Positions 57,351-64,000 of a stretch of DNA of 64,000 bases are shown in pieces. The DNA comes from Clostridia bacterium (GTDB lineage: Bacteria > Bacillota > Clostridia > Oscillospirales > RGIG8002). The stretch spans positions 1 through 64,000 of the forward strand of contig JAFZQJ010000012.1 in assembly GCA_017620395.1 (NCBI GenBank), given 5' to 3'. The first letter of the stretch is position 1. Each line of letters begins with the position of its first letter. Made by a program: the position numbers and the translations under genes. The notes beneath the pieces were generated by a model, which was not told where the DNA came from, searched no databases, and was given only the letters and a program-made list of their open reading frames with translations.

Positions 57351-57546
57351 ACTTTTCCCTCCCTCAGTCTCGCCCTGCTCCGCAGGCCTCGACAGCTCCC
57401 TCGTCTGAGGGAGCCAAGCCGACGTTTCTGCTTCACATAGGGGATTCCTCGTCGGCGCGTTCGCGCCTCCTCGGAATGACAGAGGCCGTAGGCGGCGTCT
57501 TCGCAGGGGCGATCTGATCGCCCGCGAATCAACGCGCAAACCATAC

Positions 57547-57577
57547 GCGCCCCTCGATTTGAGGGGCGCCGTTTTTT
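57547..57577 (+). terminator. Terminator-like hairpin before the DUF975 gene
   Basis: Stem GCGCCCCTC / GAGGGGCGC with a 5-nt loop, followed by CGTTTTTTT. It ends whatever is transcribed through the repeat block and insulates the next promoter. Confidence 0.75.
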
Positions 57578-57627
57578 TGCGCTGCAAAAAGGGGGTAAAC
57601 GCCCGCCGATTCATTCTTAAATATATC

Positions 57628-57656
57628 TTGCTAATTTTCTCACATTGTGGTAAAAT
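57628..57656 (+). promoter_or_regulatory. Promoter of the DUF975-metG-tatD group
   Basis: TTGCTA (57628-57633), 17-bp spacer, TAAAAT (57651-57656), 57 bp before the DUF975 ATG. Confidence 0.7.
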
Positions 57657-57713
57657 ATATGATGTATACTATGCAGTTTTGCGCCCGGGCGCGAAACGGA
57701 CCGGAGAAACCCT

Positions 57714-58580
57714 ATGATTAACAGATCTCTTGTGAGAAGAAAAGCGATAATGCGGCTTATGGGACGCTTCTGGACGGCGGCTGTCCTCGCGCTCATCGCG
57801 GAGGTGATAAGCCTCGCGGTCAGCTTCCTCCAGAACGCGGTCTACAAAGCGTTCGACGTCAAGCTGATAACGGCGCAGCAGCTTATCTCCACCGAGGCGA
57901 TAGACGCCTATTTCAAGGAGCTGCTGAGCGACCGCTGGGCGGTCGTGAAGATGCTGTCTATCTTCGCCGGCGGCCTGCTTGTGACCTTCCTGCTGTCGGC
58001 GCCGCTGCGCTTCGGCACGCTGAAATGGCACTACGCCGTCGTCAAAGGCTCGCCGCAGACAATAGGCTACGCGCTGAACGAATACGGCACGCTGAAAAAC
58101 GTCGGCCGTTCGCTCTGGATATATATCTATACCGGACTGCACTATCTGAAGTGGGGCCTGCTGATCTTCGCCGCGCCGCTCGGAATGTCCATAGGCGGCT
58201 CGCTCATCTATGAGAAGGGGCGCGAAGGCGTCGCCGGAATGCTTATGAGCTTCGGCATAGTCGCGGCGATCGGCTGCGCGGTGCTCTTCGTCTACGTGAC
58301 CAACCGCCTCTTCCTTGCGCCGTATATCTACGCGGAAGGCGATATAAGCGCGTTTCAGGCGGTCCGCGAGAGCAAGGAGCGAATGCGCGGGCAGTCCGGA
58401 GGACTGCTTGTGTTTCAGCTTTCGCTGATACCGCTGATACTGATCGCCTTCTTCCTCTGCTACGGCGCGGGCACGATAATCGTCGCGCCCTTCGCGTCGA
58501 TGTGCTACGCGACCTACGCCGACGAGATACTCACCGGCGGCGCCGCCGAAGAGGAAGAAATCGAATACACTGTTGAATAA
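57714..58580 (+). CDS. DUF975-family membrane protein
   Basis: A 288-residue integral membrane protein with about six predicted helices. The charged N terminus INRSLVRRKAIMRLMGRFW, the LSAPLRFGTLKWHYAVVKG segment after the second helix, and ISAFQAVRESKERMRGQSGGL before the last helices fit the DUF975 family of Firmicutes membrane proteins. No biochemical function is known for the family. GGAG precedes the ATG. It is 20 bp upstream of metG and probably in the same transcript. The family call is good, the function unknown. Confidence 0.85.
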   Translation: MINRSLVRRKAIMRLMGRFWTAAVLALIAEVISLAVSFLQNAVYKAFDVKLITAQQLISTEAIDAYFKELLSDRWAVVKMLSIFAGGLLVTFLLSAPLRFGTLKWHYAVVKGSPQTIGYALNEYGTLKNVGRSLWIYIYTGLHYLKWGLLIFAAPLGMSIGGSLIYEKGREGVAGMLMSFGIVAAIGCAVLFVYVTNRLFLAPYIYAEGDISAFQAVRESKERMRGQSGGLLVFQLSLIPLILIAFFLCYGAGTIIVAPFASMCYATYADEILTGGAAEEEEIEYTVE

Positions 58581-58600
58581 ATCCGAAAGAGGAAAGAAAT

Positions 58601-60172
58601 ATGAACGAAAAATACTACATCACCACAGCAATCGCCTATACGTCGCGCAAGCCGCATATAGGCAACACCTACGAAGCGGTCTTCACCGACTGCATCGCGC
58701 GCTATAACCGCCTGCGCGGGAAGGACGTCTTCTTCCTGACCGGCACCGACGAGCACGGCGTGAAGATCCAGGAGGCCGCCGAGGCCGCCGGCATAGCGCC
58801 GAAGGAGTACGTCGACCGCGTCGCCGGCGAGGTCAAAGAGGTCTGGGACCTGATGAACACCAGCTACGACAAGTTCATCCGCACGACAGACCCCGACCAC
58901 GAGCGCACCGTCGCCAGGATATTCACGAAGCTTTACGAGCAGGGCGACATCTACAAGGGTGAATACTCCGGCAAATACTGCGTCGCCTGCGAGACCTACT
59001 TCACCGAGAGCCAGCTCGTCGACGGCAAATGCCCCGACTGCGGAGGCGAGGTCACCGAGGCGAAGGAGGAAGCCTACTTCTTCCGTATGAGCAAATACGC
59101 CGACCGCCTGCTGAAGTATATCGAGGAGCATCCGGACTTCATCATGCCTGAGAGCCGCCGCAAGGAGATGGTCAACAACTTCCTGCTGCCCGGGCTCAGC
59201 GACCTTTGCGTTTCGCGCACCTCGTTCTCGTGGGGCGTGCCGGTCGAGTTCGACCCGAAGCACGTCGTCTACGTCTGGATCGACGCGCTTTCCAACTACA
59301 TCACCGCCCTCGGCTACGACGTCGACAAGGATAAGCAGGGCGAGAACTACAAAAAGTACTGGCCGGCGGACGTCCACGTCATCGGCAAGGACATCCTGCG
59401 CTTCCACACGATCTACTGGCCGATAATCCTCATGGCGCTCGGCGAGCCGCTTCCGAAGCAGATCTTCGGCCACCCGTGGCTGCTGAACGGCACAGACAAG
59501 ATGAGCAAGTCGAAGGGCAACACCATCTACGCCGACGAGCTCTGCAAATACTTCACCGTCGACGGCGTCCGCCTCTATCTGCTGAGCGAAATGCCCTACG
59601 GCGCGGACGGCACGATCACCTACGAAGCCGTCATCCGCAAATACAACACCGAGCTTGCGAACAACCTCGGCAACCTCGTCAGCCGCACCGTCGCGATGAC
59701 GAAGAAGTACTTCGGCGGCGAAACGCCCACCCCGATCCTCGAGGGCGAGCCGGTGGACGACGAGCTCATCGCCGCCTGCCGCGAGACGGCGCACACCGTC
59801 TGCGCGAAGATGGACGAGCTGCGCGTCGCCGACGCCGTGAACGCCGTCTTCGACCTGCTCGGCAGGGCGAACAAATACATCGACGAAACCGCCCCCTGGG
59901 TGCTTGCGAAGACCGAAGAGGGCCGCGAACGCCTCGGCGTCGTCATCTACAACCTGCTTGAAACTATCCGCCACGCCGCCGTCCTGCTCGCGCCCTTCAT
60001 GCCCGCGACCTCGGAGAAGATACTCTCGATCTTCGACTGCAAGGCGGACTGGAACCGCCTCGAGAGCTTCGGCCAGCTCCAGACCGGCACCGACCTCGAG
60101 GACTGCGGAATGCTCTTCGCCCGCATCGACGAGGAGAAGCTGCTCGCGGAGATATTCGCGGAAAAAGAATAA
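58601..60172 (+). CDS. metG: Methionine--tRNA ligase, short form
   Basis: Class I aminoacyl-tRNA synthetase that charges tRNA-Met. The HIGH motif reads HIGN (about residues 19-22) and the second motif KMSKS lies at about 302-306. The connective-peptide zinc knuckle has CVACETYF and CPDCGG. Anticodon recognition lies in the helical part after about 360 (NLGNLVSRT). At 523 residues it lacks the C-terminal EMAP/Trbp tRNA-binding domain of the ~650-residue form found in many Firmicutes. GAGGAAAG precedes the ATG. tatD follows after 4 bp, a common neighbour. The family call is secure. Confidence 0.96.
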   Translation: MNEKYYITTAIAYTSRKPHIGNTYEAVFTDCIARYNRLRGKDVFFLTGTDEHGVKIQEAAEAAGIAPKEYVDRVAGEVKEVWDLMNTSYDKFIRTTDPDHERTVARIFTKLYEQGDIYKGEYSGKYCVACETYFTESQLVDGKCPDCGGEVTEAKEEAYFFRMSKYADRLLKYIEEHPDFIMPESRRKEMVNNFLLPGLSDLCVSRTSFSWGVPVEFDPKHVVYVWIDALSNYITALGYDVDKDKQGENYKKYWPADVHVIGKDILRFHTIYWPIILMALGEPLPKQIFGHPWLLNGTDKMSKSKGNTIYADELCKYFTVDGVRLYLLSEMPYGADGTITYEAVIRKYNTELANNLGNLVSRTVAMTKKYFGGETPTPILEGEPVDDELIAACRETAHTVCAKMDELRVADAVNAVFDLLGRANKYIDETAPWVLAKTEEGRERLGVVIYNLLETIRHAAVLLAPFMPATSEKILSIFDCKADWNRLESFGQLQTGTDLEDCGMLFARIDEEKLLAEIFAEKE

Positions 60173-60176
60173 CGCG

Positions 60177-60944
60177 ATGAGATTATTCGATACCCACGTA
60201 CATATGGACGACCCGCGCTACGACGCGGACCGCGAGGAGCTTCTGCGCGGTCTCGCCGCCGCGGGCGTCGAGCTTATACTCAACCCATCCGCGAATATGG
60301 AGGAGTCCCGCGCCGCCGTCGCTTTGAGCGAGAAGTACCCCTTCGTCTACGCCGCCGTCGGCGTGCATCCGTCGGAAACGGCGGGCTTTTCCGAGGCGGA
60401 CTGCGCGGAGCTGCTTGCGCTCGCGGCGAAGCCGAAGACGGTCGCGATAGGGGAGATCGGGCTCGATTACCACTACGACGACACCGACGCGGAAACGCAG
60501 AAACGCGCCTTCGCGCGGCAGCTCGAGCTGGCGAAGGAAGCGGACCTGCCCGTGATAATCCACTCGCGCGACGCCTGCGCCGATACGCTTCAGATCGTCC
60601 GCGCGAGCGGAGTCAGGCGCGGAGTGGTGCACTGCTTCGGCGGCAGCGCCGAGACCGCGCGCGAATACGTCGCGATGGGCTTCCACGTTTCCTTCACCGG
60701 AGTTATAACCTTCAAAAACGCGCACCGCGTCCGCGAGGCGTGCGCCGCCGTTCCGCTCGACCGCCTCATGATAGAAACCGACGGCCCGTATATGTCGCCT
60801 GAGCCGCACCGCGGCGAGCGCAACGAGCCTGCCTTCGTCCGCTTCGTCGCCGCGAAGATGGCGGAGGTCAAGGGCGTTACGCCCGATCAGCTCGCGGAGA
60901 TAACGTTTGAGAACGCGCTGAAATTTTTCAGGATAAATCACTGA
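60177..60944 (+). CDS. tatD: TatD-family metal-dependent hydrolase
   Basis: A 255-residue TIM-barrel hydrolase of the TatD DNase family. Metal ligands are visible in FDTHVHMDD (HxH), AIGEIGLDYHYD (Glu), VIIHSRDA (His), VVHCFGG (His) and ETDGPYM (Asp). Family members are deoxyribonucleases or related phosphoesterases. I chose the ATG at 60177, 4 bp after the metG stop. The longer frame from 59904 overlaps metG in another phase and is not credible. The metG-tatD pair is widespread in Firmicutes, which supports cotranscription. Confidence 0.95.
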   Translation: MRLFDTHVHMDDPRYDADREELLRGLAAAGVELILNPSANMEESRAAVALSEKYPFVYAAVGVHPSETAGFSEADCAELLALAAKPKTVAIGEIGLDYHYDDTDAETQKRAFARQLELAKEADLPVIIHSRDACADTLQIVRASGVRRGVVHCFGGSAETAREYVAMGFHVSFTGVITFKNAHRVREACAAVPLDRLMIETDGPYMSPEPHRGERNEPAFVRFVAAKMAEVKGVTPDQLAEITFENALKFFRINH

Positions 60945-60966
60945 AACCGTCTCCAAAGGAGAAAAC

Positions 60967-63708
60967 ATGCTGCTGAAAAAACGCTTTTTCGGAAAACACG
61001 ACGGACTGACCGTCTTCCTGCTTGCCGCGGGACTGGCACTGTCGGTCTTCTTGCCCGTGATGATAATGACGGGCGGATACCAGCTGTTTTTCGGCGATTT
61101 CCAGCTTCAGCAGATACCGTTTTACCGCGAGATAAACCGCGCGATACACAACGGTGAGTTCTTCTGGAACTGGAATACGGATATGGGCGTCAATACCATC
61201 GCGTCCTATTCGTTCTATCTGCTCGGCAGCCCGTTTTTCCTGATAACGCTGCTCTTCCCGAGCGCGTGGACGACCTACCTGATCGCGCCGCTCTACTGCG
61301 TGAAGATAGGCCTCGCCGCGACGGGCGCATTTTTCGTGATACGCAAGCGGGTGAGCAACAAGTATTTCGCCTACACCGGCGGCATACTCTACGCCTTCTC
61401 CGGCTTCCAGATGTTCAACCTCGTCTTCAACCACTTCCACGACGTGGTGGCGTTCTTCCCGTTCGTGATACTGGCGTTCGACGCCTGCATCGAGGAGGGG
61501 AAGCGCGGCTGGCTCGGGATAATGGTGTTTCTCAGCTCGCTTTACAGCTACTTTTTCATCCCCGGCGTCGCGGTCTTCGTGATCATATATTATATCCTGC
61601 GGCTGATAGGGAAGGATCTGAAGTTTTCCTTCAAAAACCTCTGCCGCGCGTCGTTTGAAGCCGTTATCGGCCTTGTGATGGCGGCGGTGATACTGATGCC
61701 GACGCTTATGGCGCTCTCGGATTTTCCGCGCGCGAACGAGTCCTTCGGCAACAACTACTATATGTGGTTCTTCTCCGCGACGAAGCGGTATTTCGAGCTC
61801 GCCCGCGGAATGATATTCCCGCCGGAGATACCCGGCGACCTGAACTTCTTCCACCGCGGGAGCGACTCCTGGATACCGAACTGGACCTCCACCTCCGCAT
61901 GGCTGCCGCTCTTCTCGGTGACGGGCGTATGGGCGTACCTGCGCACGAAGAAGCAGCATAAGCGCGATTGGCTCTCGATGCTTCTCGTTCTCTGCTGCGT
62001 GTGTTCTTTCGTGCCGGTGTTCAACTCGGTGTTCCTGCTCTTTAAGTCGAATTACTATACCCGCTGGTGGTATATGGCGATACTGTTTATGGCGATGGCT
62101 ACCGCGATCGCGCTCGACCGCCGCGAAACGAACTGGAAGGCGGGCATAAAGGGCACGATAATCGCCTCCGCGGCGATTGCGCTGCCGGTCGGACTTTCCG
62201 GCGTAGTCTGGGTGCTGACGAACCCGTCGAACTTCGAGAAGGTCGACGGCGTCGGCGACGTTCTGAAGGGGCTGGAGCAGTATCCCGACCGCTTCTGGCT
62301 TTACGTATTCTTCCTCGCGCTCTGCATCGCGATGGTGATACTGCTTACGCGCATCATGCGCCCGATGTACCTGCGCGATCTCGGCTCGGACGAAAGCGGC
62401 ACCGCCGCGGCGTTCGAGGTCGGGGCAAAGAAGACGGAGAAGGCCGCGGAAGCCGACGCTGACGCGCATGATGCTGTCATCCTGAGCGAAGCGAAGGATC
62501 CCACACCTCAAGCGGACGTGTCGCAAAAGGAAGGGGATTCCTCGCCCGAAGGGCTCGGAATGACAGAAACCGCCGCCGAAATCGAAGCCGCCGAAACCGC
62601 CTCGCGTAAGCGCCGTTTCTTCAAGCGCCGTAAGTCCAAGCGCGGCGGCAAGGGGCAGGACTTCATCGTCAGGTGGTCGTCGAAAAAGCGCTACGGCGCC
62701 GCGGTGCTTGCTATGACCTGCCTGTTCGCTTTCCTCGCGTGGACGTTCTACGAGCAGATCGGATATTCCAAGGCGTTCAGCCCGGGCTTTTACGAAAAGA
62801 ACTACCTTTACGCATACGACAGTATCAAGCTTGAGGGGATGGAGAATTCCCGCCTCGAGAACTACGACGGAGTGCGCAACCTTTCCATCTTCATGCACAC
62901 GCCCGGCCTTTCAAGTTTCCACAGCGTCGTGCCGACGTCCACGATACGGTTTTACGATTCGATGGGCATAAAGCGCGACGTCGCCACCGCCGTGCCGATA
63001 GAGCACGGGGCGCTGCGTTCGCTGCTTTCCGTGCGTTACATTCTGGACGACGACAAGCAGCGCAGTCTCTTTGAGGACCGCGGCTGGCTGAACTACGTCG
63101 GCGAGATCGGCACCTTCGACGTGTGGGAAAACAACCAGTTCATCCCGATGGGCTTCTGCTATGACAACGTGATCCCGCGCCGCGACTACGACTCGCTTAA
63201 TAACGAATCGAAGTCTCACATTCTGCTTGCCGCCATGGTGGTGGACGACGACCGGATCGATTATTTCTCCCGCTTCATGAACGACGCTCCGTTCTACACT
63301 CTCTCATACAGCGAGCTTTCGCACGCGACCAACGCCGAGAAGCGCCGCGCCACGGCGTCTAAGAGCTGGGAGTTCGGGAAAAACAGTTTCACGTCCGTGA
63401 TAGATATGGCGCGTGAAAACTACGTCTTCTATTCGATCCCGTACGACGCGGGCTGGACCGCCTACGTTGACGGAGTCGAAACGGAGATCGAGCGCGTGAA
63501 CATCGGCTTTATGGCGGTGCTCGTCGGAGAAGGCGAGCATACCGTGGAGTTCAAATACGTCAGTCCCGGCGTCGTCACGGGCGCGAAGGTCTCGGCGGCC
63601 GCCGCCGGAGTCTTCATCGTCTACCTCACCGCCGACGCGCTGCTTTCGCGCCGCAGAAGGCGCAGGAACGGAAGGGAGGATGCGCGAGTCCGCGTGACCG
63701 CGCTATAA
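60967..63708 (+). CDS. YfhO-family membrane protein carrying in-frame repeats
   Basis: A 913-residue multispanning membrane protein of the YfhO family, GT-C-like proteins linked in Bacillus to glycosylation of lipoteichoic acid. The N-terminal half has GDFQLQQIPFYREINRAI, FFWNWNTDMGVNTIASYSFY and about ten helices. The C-terminal half is a large extracellular domain ending in YDAGWTAYVDGVETEIERVNIGF, GEHTVEFKY and a last helix. Between them, near residues 500-535, a cytoplasmic loop is translated from two repeat units found elsewhere between genes. AAAGGAG precedes the ATG. The next gene starts 4 bp after the stop. The family call is good, the glycan substrate unknown. Confidence 0.92.
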   Translation: MLLKKRFFGKHDGLTVFLLAAGLALSVFLPVMIMTGGYQLFFGDFQLQQIPFYREINRAIHNGEFFWNWNTDMGVNTIASYSFYLLGSPFFLITLLFPSAWTTYLIAPLYCVKIGLAATGAFFVIRKRVSNKYFAYTGGILYAFSGFQMFNLVFNHFHDVVAFFPFVILAFDACIEEGKRGWLGIMVFLSSLYSYFFIPGVAVFVIIYYILRLIGKDLKFSFKNLCRASFEAVIGLVMAAVILMPTLMALSDFPRANESFGNNYYMWFFSATKRYFELARGMIFPPEIPGDLNFFHRGSDSWIPNWTSTSAWLPLFSVTGVWAYLRTKKQHKRDWLSMLLVLCCVCSFVPVFNSVFLLFKSNYYTRWWYMAILFMAMATAIALDRRETNWKAGIKGTIIASAAIALPVGLSGVVWVLTNPSNFEKVDGVGDVLKGLEQYPDRFWLYVFFLALCIAMVILLTRIMRPMYLRDLGSDESGTAAAFEVGAKKTEKAAEADADAHDAVILSEAKDPTPQADVSQKEGDSSPEGLGMTETAAEIEAAETASRKRRFFKRRKSKRGGKGQDFIVRWSSKKRYGAAVLAMTCLFAFLAWTFYEQIGYSKAFSPGFYEKNYLYAYDSIKLEGMENSRLENYDGVRNLSIFMHTPGLSSFHSVVPTSTIRFYDSMGIKRDVATAVPIEHGALRSLLSVRYILDDDKQRSLFEDRGWLNYVGEIGTFDVWENNQFIPMGFCYDNVIPRRDYDSLNNESKSHILLAAMVVDDDRIDYFSRFMNDAPFYTLSYSELSHATNAEKRRATASKSWEFGKNSFTSVIDMARENYVFYSIPYDAGWTAYVDGVETEIERVNIGFMAVLVGEGEHTVEFKYVSPGVVTGAKVSAAAAGVFIVYLTADALLSRRRRRRNGREDARVRVTAL
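62477..62566 (+). repeat. Two palindromic repeat units inside the YfhO-like gene
   Basis: A GTCATCCTGAGCGAAGCGAAG unit without its last base (62477-62514) and a GGGGATTCC...GGAATGACAG unit (62533-62566) lie in frame and read as AVILSEAKDPTP and EGDSSPEGLGMTE. Both families are otherwise intergenic in this window. Confidence 0.85.
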
Positions 63709-63712
63709 ACGT

Positions 63713-64000
63713 ATGGTACTGAAAAAACGCAGGATTGTATGGTTGGCCGTGCTGCTGTGTCTGGTGCTTGTCGAAGCGGCGGTCTGGTACGCTTCGCTCG
63801 ACGTCATCGGATACGAGCTTTCCGAAAGCGCGGCAGTTGAGTCTGTATATCCGGGCGGTTTGAAGAACGTCGAGGGTTACTCAGTAGACGGCGATTCCTA
63901 TACGCCCGAAAACGCCGATCCGCAGCTCCTCTTTTCAACGCTCGGCAAGGAGACTTCCGCGCTTGCAGTGGATTTTGCCGAACCGCTTGAAGCAGGTACC
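63713..64000 (+). CDS. Partial membrane or exported protein, cut by the window end
   Basis: The first 96 codons of a gene that continues past the window. It starts MVLKKRRIVWLAVLLCLVLV, a basic N terminus plus a hydrophobic helix (about 7-27), then a polar extracellular region (YELSESAAVESVYPGG, ENADPQLLFSTLG). The ATG is 4 bp after the YfhO-like stop and has no strong ribosome binding site, so coupled translation is likely. It may be a partner of the YfhO-like protein, such as a second GT-C-type protein. The family cannot be named from this fragment. Confidence 0.75.
   Translation, partial: MVLKKRRIVWLAVLLCLVLVEAAVWYASLDVIGYELSESAAVESVYPGGLKNVEGYSVDGDSYTPENADPQLLFSTLGKETSALAVDFAEPLEAGT

Larger units (their letters stand above)
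57127..57480. repeat. Repeat block after the nucleoside transporter operon
   Basis: No gene is visible from 57127 to 57713. There is a CATCCCGAGG unit at 57133-57167. A CTCCCTCAGACGAGGGAG-type unit lies at 57185-57240. A hairpin array spans 57240-57350. An inverted relative of the repeat inside rnfE lies at 57357-57414 (same ends, different central stem), and a GGGGATTCC...GGAATGACAG unit at 57440-57481. Confidence 0.75.

Overview
The window looks like a piece of a GC-rich, anaerobic, Gram-positive gut bacterium of the Clostridia, probably an uncultured Oscillospirales-type organism. The evidence is a clostridial-order rnf operon (rnfCDGEAB), a desulfoferrodoxin-type superoxide reductase, dockerin-bearing secreted proteins, strong AGGAGG-type ribosome binding sites with occasional TTG/GTG starts, near-consensus TTGACA-17-TATAAT promoters, lipobox lipoproteins, and no outer-membrane genes. 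The taxon is an inference; no rRNA lies in the window.

Layout. 0-16 kb holds mostly single housekeeping genes: thrS, rsmG, a small DUF378 membrane protein, superoxide reductase, an acidic lipoprotein, a PflA-like radical SAM protein, another lipoprotein, a TldE/TldD protease pair, a dockerin-bearing secreted metallophosphoesterase, rpe and a possible MecA-like adaptor. They are separated by intergenic spaces packed with short palindromic repeats. 16.7-22.7 kb is the Rnf operon, in which rnfE carries a ~280-residue tail built partly from those same repeats. 23.0-28.4 kb encodes a DUF4015-like protein and a 1286-residue dockerin/BspA-repeat surface protein. A tRNA-Pro(UGG) follows. 29-33 kb carries a hybrid sensor kinase with two receiver domains and an orphan sugar-type solute-binding lipoprotein, then a CDF cation exporter.

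34.3-47.3 kb, on the minus strand, is the most striking region. Four genes encode three membrane-anchored proteins, two of them with a TasA/CalY-like Y-[AG]-W-F head, and one 3340-residue GLUG-type beta-helical protein. The operon is preceded by a near-perfect promoter, a class I cyclic-di-GMP riboswitch and an overlapping intrinsic terminator. Next to it are a tyrosine recombinase and, divergently, a REC/degenerate-GGDEF/EAL phosphodiesterase followed by an HPt protein. Together with the hybrid kinase 18 kb away, this suggests a local circuit: signal, phosphorelay, c-di-GMP level, riboswitch, surface structure.

51-57 kb is a purine salvage block. xpt sits behind a leader ORF and terminator. 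A guanine riboswitch with a terminator precedes a BMP-family nucleoside ABC transporter (binding protein, ATPase, two permeases). 57.7-64 kb holds a DUF975 membrane protein, metG, tatD, a YfhO-family membrane protein that also carries repeat units in frame, and the start of a further membrane protein cut by the window edge.

Repeats form a second theme: at least three palindromic families, a ~186-bp composite element present five times, and arrays of variable hairpins joined by constant linkers. They are dense at 0-23 kb and 57-63 kb, and I see none of the CATCCTGAG or AATGACAG families between 23 and 57 kb.
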